Source of the DNA: Hyphomicrobiales bacterium
GTDB lineage: Bacteria > Pseudomonadota > Alphaproteobacteria > Rhizobiales > Rhizobiaceae
Direction: 5' to 3'
Assembly (NCBI GenBank): GCA_900468285.1
Contig: UBTF01000012.1
Coordinates: forward strand, 124,001-188,000
Length of the DNA stretch: 64,000 nt
Shown: positions 1-10,242 of the stretch, in pieces
Layout: each line of letters begins with the position of its first letter
Numbering within the stretch: position 1 is the first letter of the stretch
The notes under the pieces: generated by a model
Database searches by the model: none
What the model saw: only the letters and a program-made list of their open reading frames with translations
What the model was told of the DNA's origin: nothing
Made by a program: the position numbers and the translations under genes

Positions 1-1055
1 ATTTCCAGTTCCGGCTTGGCGGAGAACTCGCCATCATCGGACATCAGCAACGTGTTGCAGGCCATCTTGGCATCGGTCTTCTGAGCATCGGGTGCAACCC
101 GGATCATGCCCTGGAAAATGCCTCTAGCGCGGTCGAAGACGACGTTGCGGAACACTTCTGTCGAGCTGGTGTTCGGCACATTGTGACCGAGAACCATCGT
201 GACATCCGTATGCGTTTCGCCGCCCAGAAGATTGACGCCGCGAATGGAAAGGTCGGAATTTTCACCCTGCACGTCGATGCGCAGTTCCTGTCGCACGAGC
301 TTGCCACCGGCATTCACGACGAACAGACGCAGCTTGGCATCAGCGCCCATCGTAATGCGCAGCTGGCCAAGATGCGTATCCGACGCACCCTGCTGCTGCA
401 GGACGATATAGGTCGCCTCCGCACCATCCTGCACTTCGATTTCGCTGACCGAGGAAACCAGCGCCGCATCAGACGTCACCGACAGGTGACGCTCGATGAT
501 GGTGGCCTTGGAGCCCTTTCCGAAGCAAACCGGAAAACGGCTGTGGATCTGCCCAGCACCATGGATTACCTGGAGCTCAAGCGGATTGACCACAATGGAA
601 TCCTCGGGGACGACAACCGAGAGGCCATCGCGCACGAAGCTGCCATTGATACGACCAATCGCATCATCACTGCTGGCTGCCACGAGAGTTGCTGCTGCGG
701 TGCCGTCGGAAAGGCTTTCCGCATAGCTTGCCACCGTAAAGCCTTCGATCTGAGCGTCGATTGCCTTGCCCTGCATGACATAAGCGATTGGCGCACCGGC
801 AACCAGTGCCGCACGCTTCTCAATCATTGGAGCTGGAGCATCTTCCGGGATGGCCCGCAGAAGCGTCTTCAGGTCGGTGTAGTGCCAAGCCTCGATACGG
901 CGTGTCGGCAGCCCGCCTGTTTTCAAATCGTCAAACAGCACGTCACGCGCGGCGACAACATTGCCATCGCCCGGCAGTTCGCTGAATTTGGCGGTAAAGG
1001 CTTCGACCAGCGTCGTTTCCGCTGGCGTCTGCCGGTTTGTTGTTTGCATGTTCAT
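1..1055 (-). CDS. sufD: SufD, Fe-S cluster assembly scaffold subunit (partial, 3' end off window)
   Basis: SufD forms the SufBC2D scaffold complex on which iron-sulfur clusters are assembled in the cytoplasm. About 351 codons are visible; by the usual family length of about 420 residues, some 70 C-terminal residues lie beyond the left edge. I chose the ATG at 1055 (reading MNMQTTNRQTPAE), preceded by AAAGG about 7 bases upstream and 21 bases after the sufC stop, so it is the third cistron after sufB and sufC. Around residue 52 the sequence RRIEAWHYTDLKTL matches the family motif RxExWxYTxL. The rest is the expected beta-helix-type, low-complexity hydrophobic pattern. Identification rests on this motif and the operon context. 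Confidence 0.95.
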   Translation of the reverse strand, partial: MNMQTTNRQTPAETTLVEAFTAKFSELPGDGNVVAARDVLFDDLKTGGLPTRRIEAWHYTDLKTLLRAIPEDAPAPMIEKRAALVAGAPIAYVMQGKAIDAQIEGFTVASYAESLSDGTAAATLVAASSDDAIGRINGSFVRDGLSVVVPEDSIVVNPLELQVIHGAGQIHSRFPVCFGKGSKATIIERHLSVTSDAALVSSVSEIEVQDGAEATYIVLQQQGASDTHLGQLRITMGADAKLRLFVVNAGGKLVRQELRIDVQGENSDLSIRGVNLLGGETHTDVTMVLGHNVPNTSSTEVFRNVVFDRARGIFQGMIRVAPDAQKTDAKMACNTLLMSDDGEFSAKPELE

Positions 1056-1076
1056 CACATCACCTTTCCCAGCCAA

Positions 1077-1832
1077 TCAGGCGGCTTCACCGATGATGTC
1101 GGCATAACCGTTGGATTCCAGATCAAGAGCGAGGCTCTTGTCGCCGGAACGGATGATCTTGCCCTTGTAGAGAACATGGACGCTGTCAGGCACGATGTAA
1201 TCGAGCAGGCGCTGATAGTGGGTGATGACGATGGTCGCACGGTCCGGAGACTTCAGCGCGTTGACGCCATCGGCAACGATCTTCAGCGCGTCGATATCGA
1301 GACCAGAGTCTGTCTCGTCGAGAACGCAAAGCTTTGGTTCAAGCAGCGCCATCTGCAGGATTTCCGCACGCTTCTTTTCACCACCGGAGAAACCGACGTT
1401 CAGCGGACGCTTCAACATGTCCATGTCGATCTTCAGATCGCCAGCCGCTTCCTTCACCTTCTTGATGAAGTCAGGCGTTGTCAGTTCCGCTTCGCCACGC
1501 GCCTTGCGCTGCTCGTTCATGGCAACCTTCAGGAACTGCATGGTCGCAACGCCGGGAATTTCGACAGGGTACTGGAAGGCAAGGAAGATGCCCTTGGCCG
1601 CACGCTCGGCAGCGTCCAGTTCCAGGATGCTTTCACCGTTATAGAGAATGTCACCGGAAGTGACTTCGTAATCTTCGCGCCCCGACAGAATGTAGGACAG
1701 CGTGGACTTGCCAGAGCCATTTGGCCCCATGATAGCCGCCACTTCGCCAGCAGCAACCTTCAGGTTCAAGCCCTTGATGATCTGCGTGTCGGTATCGGCG
1801 ATCTTTGCGTGCAGGTCGATGATTTCAAGCAT
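1077..1832 (-). CDS. sufC: SufC, ABC-type ATPase of the SUF system
   Basis: SufC is the ATPase that drives conformational change in the SufBC2D scaffold; it is a soluble ABC protein, not a transporter. At 251 residues it has the family's normal length. Walker A GPNGSGKST is at residues 36-44, the ABC signature FSGGE at 148-152, and Walker B LCVLDETDSGLD at 168-179. The DSGLD sequence after the catalytic Glu is typical of SufC. It lies between sufB and sufD on the same strand. The 117-base gap to sufB holds a short palindrome that may tune readthrough or mRNA stability. The start is the ATG at 1832. Confidence 0.97.
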   Translation of the reverse strand: MLEIIDLHAKIADTDTQIIKGLNLKVAAGEVAAIMGPNGSGKSTLSYILSGREDYEVTSGDILYNGESILELDAAERAAKGIFLAFQYPVEIPGVATMQFLKVAMNEQRKARGEAELTTPDFIKKVKEAAGDLKIDMDMLKRPLNVGFSGGEKKRAEILQMALLEPKLCVLDETDSGLDIDALKIVADGVNALKSPDRATIVITHYQRLLDYIVPDSVHVLYKGKIIRSGDKSLALDLESNGYADIIGEAA

Positions 1833-1909
1833 GTTTGTTTCCTATCCGTACAGCGGTTTCAAAGGCCGCCTCGTAGGCCCTGTTAAAGGCCGGTCTCAAT
1901 TCTCACATC

Positions 1910-1940
1910 CGTCGTCCTCGGGCTTATCCCGAGGATGACG
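1910..1940. repeat. Short palindromic intercistronic repeat between sufB and sufC
   Basis: An imperfect dyad with arms CGTCGTCCTCGGG and CCCGAGGATGACG around a 5-base loop (CTTAT). It sits in the 117-base gap between two cotranscribed genes. Sequences of this type (CGTCATCCTCGGG and its complement) are familiar intergenic palindromes in rhizobial genomes; that family assignment is from memory. In mRNA it would form a strong hairpin without a U-tract, so an mRNA-stability element is more likely than a terminator. Confidence 0.7.
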
Positions 1941-1949
1941 AACGCTGGG

Positions 1950-3419
<1,470 letters not shown>

Positions 3420-3599
3420 AGTCGTTCTCCAATCTCGCCGGATACAAGGTCCGGTGGCTTGTCAACGTATCGAGGCAGAAGACCTGCCTCCATTCGTGTC
3501 AGGCGCAACTTTCTTTGCTACGCCTTATTTAGTGTTCGGATGGCGCTTTTCACACTCTCCGGCAAGCGGAATTTTGACTTTCCGCAATTGTTTTTGGCA

Positions 3600-4769
3600 C
3601 TAAGCGGCCTGCACGGCCCGTTTTCGCCGTCCCGCTATTGTGGCGAAGGCGGCGATGGCCTTGTCGATATCTGCCCGCTGCGTGGCCGCGCCAAGCGAAA
3701 TGCGCAGCGCACCCAGCTTCGGGTCCTGCCCCATAGCTGTCAGTACGTGGCTTTCCCCGACTTTCCCGGAAGAACAAGCCGATCCCGCAGACAGCGCCAC
3801 GCCTTCAATATCAAAAGCAATCTGGCCCGTTTCGGATTTCAATCCCGGCAGCGTGAAGAAGGTCGTGTTGCAGACACGGCTCACGTCTTTGCCATGAATG
3901 ACAACATCAGGCGCAACCGTCTGCATCGCGTCTTCCAGTACAGCGCGAAGCCCCGCAATCCGCATGGCTTCCCCATCCAGCCTGCCGAGAGCTTCAGACG
4001 CTGCCACACCAAAGCCGATGATGGCCGATGTGTTTTCCGTACCGGACCGATGGCCTTTTTCCTGACCGCCGCCATGGATCAGTGGCTTCGGCATCATCAC
4101 CTCGCCGCGAGAAATCAGCGCACCTACGCCCTTGGGACCGCCAATCTTGTGAGACGACAGAATAAGAAAGTCCGCACCGAGCGTCTGGATATCGACTGCG
4201 ATACGTCCAACAGCCTGAACGGCATCTACAACAAGCAAGCCGCCCGCTGCGTGAACAAGGCGCGCGGCATCTTCCACGGGCTGAATAATTCCGGTTTCGT
4301 TGTTGACCAGCATGAGCGCCAGCATGGGAAGACCCTTGGCGGCATCATGGGATGCCAGTGCCTGCTCCAGCGCGGCGAGATCGAGAGTGCCCTCAGACGT
4401 TACCGCGATTTCACTGACGTCCGCCTTGTCAAACCGCCCACCCTCGCGAATTGCGGGATGTTCGATGGCCGAAACATAGAGATGCCCAACAGACAGCGCC
4501 GCCCGGCCCATCTTGAAAGCAGGCGAAAGAACGAGATTCGCAGCCTCGGTCGCACCGCTCGTGAAGATGACATGGGCCACTTCCGCACCAACCAGCGCCG
4601 CCACATCGCGACGGGCGGCTTCGATTTCGGCACGCACCATCCGACCTTCCCGGTGGACGGACGACGGGTTGCCAGGCAAATCCAGCGCCCGGACAAGCGC
4701 ATCCCGAACGGCTGGCAGCAGAGGCGCTGTCGCGTTCCAGTCGAGATATGTGCGCATCGTGGTGCTCAT
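3600..4769 (-). CDS. Cysteine desulfurase, IscS/NifS-like (group I), first gene of suf operon
   Basis: A PLP-dependent enzyme that removes sulfur from L-cysteine as an enzyme persulfide for Fe-S cluster assembly. It has 389 residues. The PLP Schiff-base lysine is Lys208 in SSHKIGGPKG, and the persulfide cysteine is Cys332 in SAGSACSSGK. The extended loop around that Cys is the IscS/NifS (group I) type, not the SufS (group II) type, although the gene leads a suf operon. Rhizobial suf operons often hold two desulfurases, with a SufS-type gene further downstream, which would lie off the window. An Irr-box-like dyad lies about 110 bases upstream of the start. Confidence 0.93.
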   Translation of the reverse strand: MSTTMRTYLDWNATAPLLPAVRDALVRALDLPGNPSSVHREGRMVRAEIEAARRDVAALVGAEVAHVIFTSGATEAANLVLSPAFKMGRAALSVGHLYVSAIEHPAIREGGRFDKADVSEIAVTSEGTLDLAALEQALASHDAAKGLPMLALMLVNNETGIIQPVEDAARLVHAAGGLLVVDAVQAVGRIAVDIQTLGADFLILSSHKIGGPKGVGALISRGEVMMPKPLIHGGGQEKGHRSGTENTSAIIGFGVAASEALGRLDGEAMRIAGLRAVLEDAMQTVAPDVVIHGKDVSRVCNTTFFTLPGLKSETGQIAFDIEGVALSAGSACSSGKVGESHVLTAMGQDPKLGALRISLGAATQRADIDKAIAAFATIAGRRKRAVQAA

Positions 4770-4879
4770 ACGGGAATTTGCTTCTGTTTACCTATGATTG
4801 ATGCGCGAAAGCGCATTTTCCTTGAAATTTCAGTCGCGCTTGCCTTATGACACGTCCAACAGTGCTTAAGGCACGCAAA

Positions 4880-4910
4880 GTTTCGAATAATTCTAAACTG
4901 GGTTTTAGAA
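4880..4910. promoter_or_regulatory. Candidate Irr box (ICE motif) with overlapping second dyad, upstream of suf operon
   Basis: Positions 4880-4898 read GTTTCGAATAATTCTAAAC, a 19-base inverted repeat with 8-base arms (one mismatch) around TAA. It closely resembles the rhizobial iron control element TTTAGAA-N2/3-TTCTAAA bound by Irr. Positions 4891-4910 form a second dyad (TTCTAAA-N6-TTTAGAA) sharing the right arm. The site lies between the divergent desulfurase (start 4769) and hydrolase (start 4983), so either or both could be controlled. Irr represses iron-using genes under low iron in Rhizobiales, and suf operons are known targets in this order. The match was read by eye. Confidence 0.65.
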
Positions 4911-4982
4911 AAGCTGACCATCCGCGTCAAGTCTTCTTGCGCATGGAAGCGTCAGAAATAGAAAAACACGACCGGAGTACCA

Positions 4983-5660
4983 ATGCCCGAAGTCATTTTC
5001 AACGGCCCTGCGGGTCGCCTCGAAGGCCGTTACCAGCCGTCAAAAGAAAAAAGCGCCCCGATTGCCATCATCCTGCATCCGCACCCGCAGTTTGGCGGCA
5101 CGATGAACAACCAGATCGTGTACCAGCTGTTCTACCTTTTCCAGAAGCGCGGCTTTACCACACTGCGTTTCAATTTCCGCTCCATTGGCCGCAGCCAGGG
5201 CGAATTCGACCACGGCGCCGGTGAGCTCTCCGACGCGGCATCAGCGCTGGATTGGGTGCAGGGACTGCATCCGGATAGCAAGAGCTGTTGGGTGGCCGGA
5301 TATTCCTTCGGTGCCTGGATCGGTATGCAGCTTCTGATGCGCCGCCCGGAAATCGAAGGCTTCATGTCGATTGCGCCGCAGCCCAACACCTATGACTTCT
5401 CCTTCCTCGCGCCCTGCCCATCCTCCGGCCTCATCATCAATGGCGATGCCGACAAGGTAGCACCTGAAAAGGACGTCAACGGTCTGGTTGAAAAGCTGAA
5501 GACCCAGAAGGGCATCCTCATCACCCACCGCACCGTCCCCGGCGCCAACCACTTCTTCAACGGACAGGTGGATACGCTGATGAGCGAATGCGAAGACTAT
5601 CTGGACCGCCGCCTCAACGGCGAACTGGTCCCTGAGCCTGCGGCGAAGCGGATTCGGTAA
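4983..5660 (+). CDS. Alpha/beta hydrolase family protein
   Basis: A small soluble hydrolase of 225 residues with an alpha/beta fold; substrate unknown. The nucleophile elbow GYSFGAW places the catalytic Ser at residue 108. A likely acid is Asp155 or Asp157 in NGDADKVAP, and the base is His190 in GANHFF. An HPHPQFGG segment near residue 32 supplies the oxyanion-hole region, as in the COG2945-type predicted hydrolases. It starts 213 bases from the divergent suf operon and shares the gap with the candidate Irr box, so iron-linked expression is possible but unproven. No signal peptide is visible. Confidence 0.85.
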   Translation: MPEVIFNGPAGRLEGRYQPSKEKSAPIAIILHPHPQFGGTMNNQIVYQLFYLFQKRGFTTLRFNFRSIGRSQGEFDHGAGELSDAASALDWVQGLHPDSKSCWVAGYSFGAWIGMQLLMRRPEIEGFMSIAPQPNTYDFSFLAPCPSSGLIINGDADKVAPEKDVNGLVEKLKTQKGILITHRTVPGANHFFNGQVDTLMSECEDYLDRRLNGELVPEPAAKRIR

Positions 5661-5712
5661 GATTTGCCTTTTCCTGCTCCGCGCTGAATCACATCGCGGA
5701 GCTTTCTATCTC

Positions 5713-5827
5713 CCGTCATTCCGGCCTTGAGCCGGAATCCAGCAGCCGCGCGTCTGCGCGGTGAAAGACTTTAATCCAGACCAAGGACTTGGTCTGACTG
5801 GATGCCGGATCAAGTCCGGCATGACGG
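5713..5827. repeat. RIME-like intergenic mosaic element with three palindromes
   Basis: A 115-base element made of three inverted repeats in series. The outer modules each form a hairpin: CCGTCATTCCGGCCTTGAGC at the left, and GATGCCGGATCAAGTCCGGC at the right. They are also inverted relative to each other across the element. Between them are CCGCGC-tctg-like and AGACCAAG-GA-CTTGGTCT stems. This matches the general architecture of Rhizobium intergenic mosaic elements (RIME); the exact subclass is uncertain. It fills the whole gap between the convergent hydrolase and anmK. Confidence 0.75.
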
Positions 5828-5830
5828 AAA

Positions 5831-6958
5831 TCACACAGTCGTGCGCGCCAAAACCCCACCCGTCACCGGTTCCCTCACACCCGTAGTGCCGGGATAGGTC
5901 AGAGGCAAGCCTCTCAGCGACCGCACGGCGAGATAGGCCCAGGCTTCGGCCTCCATTGCACCGCCATCAAAGCCCGCGTCCTCTGCGGCGATCACCTTTG
6001 CAACAAGTGTCGCGGCTTGCGTCGCGAACTCATGCATAATGACGGGGTTCAGCCGGCCACCACCACAAACGACATAGGTCTTGGCGCCCTCCGGCAAATA
6101 GCTGGCAGACTTCAGAATGGCGGCACCCGTCAGATGCGCCAGCGTACGTGCACCATCCTCCAGCGAAACCTCACCCTTTGCAGGTGGCATGAAATCCGAG
6201 CGATCCAGCGAACGCCGGATATTTGCCGAAAAGAACGGGCTTTCCATATAGCGTTCCACCAGTGATGGGACCACCGCACCCCGTGCCGCGGTAGCACCGC
6301 CTTTGTCGTAAGCCTTGCCGGTATGCGCCTCGATCCACTGGTCGATCAGCATGTTGCCGGGGCCGCTATCGAAGGCAGCAAGCTCGCCGCTCTCGCCGAT
6401 ATAGGTGAGGTTGGAAATGCCGCCGATATTCACGAACACCGCAGGCGTTTCGAATTGCTCCGGCAGATTGGCGGCAAGGGCTGCGTGATAGACCGGAATG
6501 AGTGGTGCGCCCTGCCCGCCATGGACCATATCATTCGCACGCATATCATAGATGACTGCGATGCCGGTTTCCTCAGCCAGCAGCGGACCGTCGCCAATCT
6601 GCACCGTCAGCCCATCATCCGGGCGGTGCAGAACCGTCTGTCCGTGGAAGCCGATGATGTCGATTTCATCGGCACCGAGGCCATGACGGTGAAGAAAGGA
6701 TTTGACCGTTGCCGCATGGGCAAGCGTCAGTATCCTTTCCGCCTCCGCCAGATCCTGCGGACGCTCTTTGCGCTCGCGAATGGCTTTTGCCGTAACAAGC
6801 GCTTTCTGCCATGTGGCGCGCAGCGTGGCATCATAGGGGAAATAGCCGCTGGGGCCGTGGTGAACCACGCTTTCGCCATCCGTGCGCAACAGCGCGATAT
6901 CGATGCCATCCATGGACGTGCCGCTCATCAGCCCTATCGCTGTTTTGACCTCGCCCAT
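5831..6958 (-). CDS. anmK: Anhydro-N-acetylmuramic acid kinase
   Basis: AnmK phosphorylates and opens 1,6-anhydro-MurNAc from cell-wall turnover, giving MurNAc-6-phosphate for recycling. The N-terminal phosphate-binding sequence [10 protein letters not shown] (residues 9-18) is diagnostic. [16 protein letters not shown] contains the expected catalytic Asp region, and GGGRLNP lies near the C-terminus. I place the start at 6958 (MGEVKTAIG), 9 codons inside the longest reading frame, because AGGAGAGCGG sits just before it; the length is then 375 residues. It is divergent from tyrS, a common neighbour in Rhizobiales. Confidence 0.93.
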   Translation of the reverse strand: MGEVKTAIGLMSGTSMDGIDIALLRTDGESVVHHGPSGYFPYDATLRATWQKALVTAKAIRERKERPQDLAEAERILTLAHAATVKSFLHRHGLGADEIDIIGFHGQTVLHRPDDGLTVQIGDGPLLAEETGIAVIYDMRANDMVHGGQGAPLIPVYHAALAANLPEQFETPAVFVNIGGISNLTYIGESGELAAFDSGPGNMLIDQWIEAHTGKAYDKGGATAARGAVVPSLVERYMESPFFSANIRRSLDRSDFMPPAKGEVSLEDGARTLAHLTGAAILKSASYLPEGAKTYVVCGGGRLNPVIMHEFATQAATLVAKVIAAEDAGFDGGAMEAEAWAYLAVRSLRGLPLTYPGTTGVREPVTGGVLARTTV

Positions 6959-7107
6959 GTCCGCTCTCCTGCCAGATGGAATCAACCCGTTACCGATTGC
7001 CGATATTCATGGCGCAAACGGGTGCAATTTACAAAAAACAATGCTAAGGGCGCGGCATTCACTGGCATTTCAGTGATGCAACAGACCCAACCAGAAAGAA
7101 AAAGGTT

Positions 7108-8361
7108 ATGTCCAGGTTCAAGTCCGATTTCCTCCGCACGCTTGATGAGCGCGGCTTTATTCACCAGATCTCCGATGAGGCAGGTCTCGATGAACTCTTT
7201 GCCAAGGAAACCGTGACTGCCTATATCGGCTTTGATCCGACCGCGCCCAGCCTGCACGCTGGCGGTCTGATCCAGATCATGATGCTGCACTGGATGCAGA
7301 AGACCGGCCACCAGCCGATTTCGCTTATGGGCGGCGGCACCGGCATGGTTGGCGACCCCTCCTTCAAGGATGAGGCGCGGCAGTTGATGACGGTCGATAC
7401 GATCGAAAGCAACATTGCCTCCATCAAGCGGGTCTTCTCGAATTACCTCGATTACGATGCCGCAACCGCGCCTGCGCTGATGATCAACAATGGCGACTGG
7501 CTGCGTGAGATCAATTACCTCGAATTCCTGCGTGATGTCGGCCGTCACTTCTCGGTCAATCGCATGTTGTCCTTCGATAGCGTCAAGACACGTCTGGACC
7601 GCGAACAGTCGCTGTCGTTCCTCGAATTCAACTACATGATCCTTCAGGCCTACGACTTCGTGGAACTGAACAAGCGCACCGGCTGCCGATTGCAAATGGG
7701 CGGCTCGGACCAGTGGGGCAACATCATCAACGGTATCGACCTCGGTCACCGCATGGGTACACCACAGCTTTACGCGCTGACCTCGCCGCTTCTGACGACG
7801 TCGTCAGGTGCGAAGATGGGCAAGTCCATGAATGGCGCCGTGTGGCTGAACCCGGATATGCTCTCGGCCTATGACTTCTGGCAATACTGGCGCAACACCG
7901 AAGACGCCGATGTATCGCGCTTCCTGAAGCTCTACACCACGCTGCCGATGGACGAGATCGCCCGCCTTTCGGCGCTTGGCGGCTCTGAGATCAACGAAGT
8001 CAAGAAAATCCTCGCGACCGAAATCACCGCCATGCTGCATGGCCGTGAAAATGCCGAGCAGGCTGCCGAAACAGCACGCAAGACTTTCGAAGAAGGTGCG
8101 CTGGCCGACAACCTGCCCTCCATCGAAGTGCCGAAGAGCGAACTTGAGGCGGGCATTGGCCTGCTGTCGCTGATCGTGCGCGCTGGCCTTGCAGCCTCCA
8201 ATGGCGAAGCCCGCCGTCACGTTCAGGGCGGCGCGGTCAAGATCAACGACCAGAGCATGTCGGACGAACGTCAGGTTATCGGCGCTGGCGAGATCACGGC
8301 AGATGGTGTTATCAAGCTGTCGCTGGGCAAAAAGAAGCACATTCTGGTTCGCCCTGTGTAA
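7108..8361 (+). CDS. tyrS: Tyrosyl-tRNA synthetase
   Basis: A class Ic aminoacyl-tRNA synthetase that charges tRNA-Tyr in the cytoplasm. It has 417 residues. The HIGH-equivalent is HAGG at 50-53 and the KMSKS loop is KMGKS at 236-240. Tyrosine and tRNA recognition segments are present ([15 protein letters not shown]). The final 70 residues, with [16 protein letters not shown], form the S4 RNA-binding domain. The ATG at 7108 follows AAAAGG. A strong bidirectional terminator follows the stop. Confidence 0.97.
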   Translation: MSRFKSDFLRTLDERGFIHQISDEAGLDELFAKETVTAYIGFDPTAPSLHAGGLIQIMMLHWMQKTGHQPISLMGGGTGMVGDPSFKDEARQLMTVDTIESNIASIKRVFSNYLDYDAATAPALMINNGDWLREINYLEFLRDVGRHFSVNRMLSFDSVKTRLDREQSLSFLEFNYMILQAYDFVELNKRTGCRLQMGGSDQWGNIINGIDLGHRMGTPQLYALTSPLLTTSSGAKMGKSMNGAVWLNPDMLSAYDFWQYWRNTEDADVSRFLKLYTTLPMDEIARLSALGGSEINEVKKILATEITAMLHGRENAEQAAETARKTFEEGALADNLPSIEVPKSELEAGIGLLSLIVRAGLAASNGEARRHVQGGAVKINDQSMSDERQVIGAGEITADGVIKLSLGKKKHILVRPV

Positions 8362-8382
8362 GGTTTCGAATGGCCACACAAC

Positions 8383-8414
8383 AAAAAAGGCAGCCTTCGC
8401 GCTGCCTTTTTTGT
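8383..8414. terminator. Bidirectional rho-independent terminator between tyrS and ABC permease
   Basis: The stem GGCAGC / GCTGCC with loop CTTCGC is flanked by a run of six A on the left and six T on the right. It can therefore stop transcripts from both strands and serves the convergent tyrS and ABC permease genes. Confidence 0.9.
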
Positions 8415-8434
8415 TTTGATGTGCGGGTGAAGGA

Positions 8435-9196
8435 TCAGTTCCTCAACTTATACCCTGTCTTGAACATCCAGCCGATTACACCGAGACAGGCCGCGAGGAA
8501 GATGGCGATCATGCCGAGGCTGAGCAGAGGGTTGACGTCGGATATTTCGTAGAAACTCCAGCGGAAACCGCTGATCAGGTAGAGCACCGGGTTGAAATGG
8601 CTGACCGTCTGCCAGAATGGCGGCAACATGCTGATGGAATAGAAACTGCCGCCAAGGAATGTCAAAGGCGGGATGACCAGCATGGGAATGAGGTTGAGCT
8701 GCTCGAAATTGGTGGCCCACATACCGATGATGAAGCCGAAAAGGCTGAAGCTGATGGCGGTGAGAACGAAGAAAAGCACCATCATGAAAGGGTGGGCAAT
8801 CGAGACGTCCACGAAGAAGGAAGCCGTCAAAAGGATGATCGTGCCGATCAACAGACCCTTCGTTGCCGCCGCTCCGACATAGCCCGCGAGTATCTCGGTC
8901 ATCGCCACCGGAGCGGATAGAATTTCGTAGATCGTTCCGGTGAATTTTGGAAAATAAATTCCAAATGAGCCGTTGCTGATACATTGCGTCAGAAGAGTGA
9001 GCATGATCAGGCCAGGCGTGATGAACGCACCGTAGGATACGCCATCGACTTCCTGAATGCGTGAGCCGATGGCCGTGCCGAAGACGATGAAGTAGAGCGA
9101 GGTCGAGATGACCGGCGAAACAACGCTCTGCAACAGGGTGCGGCGTGTACGGGCCATTTCGAAGAGATAGATGGATTTGATGGCTTCGAAGTTCAT
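8435..9196 (-). CDS. ABC-2 type transporter permease (YadH-like)
   Basis: An inner-membrane permease of 253 residues with about six hydrophobic segments, typical of ABC-2 exporters. The start at 9196 ([17 protein letters not shown]) overlaps the stop of the ATPase gene as ATGA, which indicates translational coupling. The longer open frame upstream is an artefact running into the ATPase gene. The conserved motif [20 protein letters not shown] and the [11 protein letters not shown] loop are as in the YadH/NodJ-like family. The substrate cannot be told from the sequence. Confidence 0.92.
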   Translation of the reverse strand: MNFEAIKSIYLFEMARTRRTLLQSVVSPVISTSLYFIVFGTAIGSRIQEVDGVSYGAFITPGLIMLTLLTQCISNGSFGIYFPKFTGTIYEILSAPVAMTEILAGYVGAAATKGLLIGTIILLTASFFVDVSIAHPFMMVLFFVLTAISFSLFGFIIGMWATNFEQLNLIPMLVIPPLTFLGGSFYSISMLPPFWQTVSHFNPVLYLISGFRWSFYEISDVNPLLSLGMIAIFLAACLGVIGWMFKTGYKLRN

Positions 9197-10131
9197 TTTT
9201 GACCTCCCACCAGCGCCACGAAAATATCTTCCAGTGAGCTCTGGCGTGTCGAAATATCCTTGAAATGAATGCCGGCGCTTGCGAGTGCCGAGAGAAGATC
9301 GGCAATCTGGCTCTGCTCGCCATTGCCCTCGTACTCGTAGGTCAGACAGCTGCCATCTTGCGAAAGAGAGAGCTGGAACCGGGAAAGACTGTCCGGTAGC
9401 AGTTTGATGGGTTCGGCCAGTTCCAGCGAGAGCTGCTTGCGGCCGAGCTTTTGCATCAGGGCGGTCTTTTCTTCGACAAGCAACAACTCGCCGCTGTTGA
9501 TGACACCAACGCGATCGGCGATCTCTTCGGCTTCCTCGATGTAATGGGTCGTCAGGATGATGGTGACGCCCGTCGCCCGCAACTCCTCGACCACCTGCCA
9601 CATGTCGCGACGAAGGGCCACGTCAACACCCGCAGTCGGCTCGTCCAGAAAAAGGATCTGCGGCTCATGCGCCAGCGCCTTGGCAATCAGCACGCGCCGC
9701 TTCATGCCGCCGGAGAGCTCGCGAAGCATGTTGTCCTTCTTGCTGTAGAGCGACAGGGACTTGAGGATGCGCTCTATAAGCTCGGGGTTCTTTTTCTTGC
9801 CATGCAGGCCGCGGGAAAAGGAAACGGTGTTCCAGACGGTCTCGAACTGGTCCGTCGTCAATTCCTGCGGAACGAGGCCGATCAATTCCCGCGTCCTGCG
9901 GAAATCGCCGACGACATCATGTCCATCAACAAGGACGCGTCCCTCGCCCGGATTGACCAGACCACAGATGATGGAAATCAGCGTTGTCTTTCCGGCGCCA
10001 TTCGGTCCCAGAAGCGCAAGAATCTCACCCTTGTAGATATCAAGGGTGACACCTTTGAGCGCCTGAAAGCCGTTGGCGTAGGATTTTGTAAGATTTTGGA
10101 TGGAAACAATTGGATTTTGCGGGGAATTCAT
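9193..10131 (-). CDS. ABC-2 transporter ATP-binding protein (YadG-like)
   Basis: The cytoplasmic ATPase partner of the downstream permease. It has 312 residues: Walker A GPNGAGKT at 42-49, signature LSGGM at 139-143, and Walker B ILFLDEP near 159-165 followed by TAGVD. About 100 C-terminal residues after the ATPase core form an extra domain, common in the YadG/DrrA-type ATPases. The two genes form a compact two-gene exporter operon; the cargo is unknown. Confidence 0.94.
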   Translation of the reverse strand: MNSPQNPIVSIQNLTKSYANGFQALKGVTLDIYKGEILALLGPNGAGKTTLISIICGLVNPGEGRVLVDGHDVVGDFRRTRELIGLVPQELTTDQFETVWNTVSFSRGLHGKKKNPELIERILKSLSLYSKKDNMLRELSGGMKRRVLIAKALAHEPQILFLDEPTAGVDVALRRDMWQVVEELRATGVTIILTTHYIEEAEEIADRVGVINSGELLLVEEKTALMQKLGRKQLSLELAEPIKLLPDSLSRFQLSLSQDGSCLTYEYEGNGEQSQIADLLSALASAGIHFKDISTRQSSLEDIFVALVGGQK

Positions 10132-10242
10132 GGGGCATCTTTCAACGTAATCCGTATTGAAAGCATATAGGTTCCAGACTCCTAAAAAGCCATCCCCGAG
10201 GCGGCATGATGCCGCATTGGCGCTATCATTCCGCCAAAATCT

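Noticed and set aside
183-1886. A 567-codon open frame on the plus strand across sufD and sufC
   Set aside because: It is antisense to well-identified suf genes, has no recognisable domain, and reflects codon bias in a GC-rich genome.
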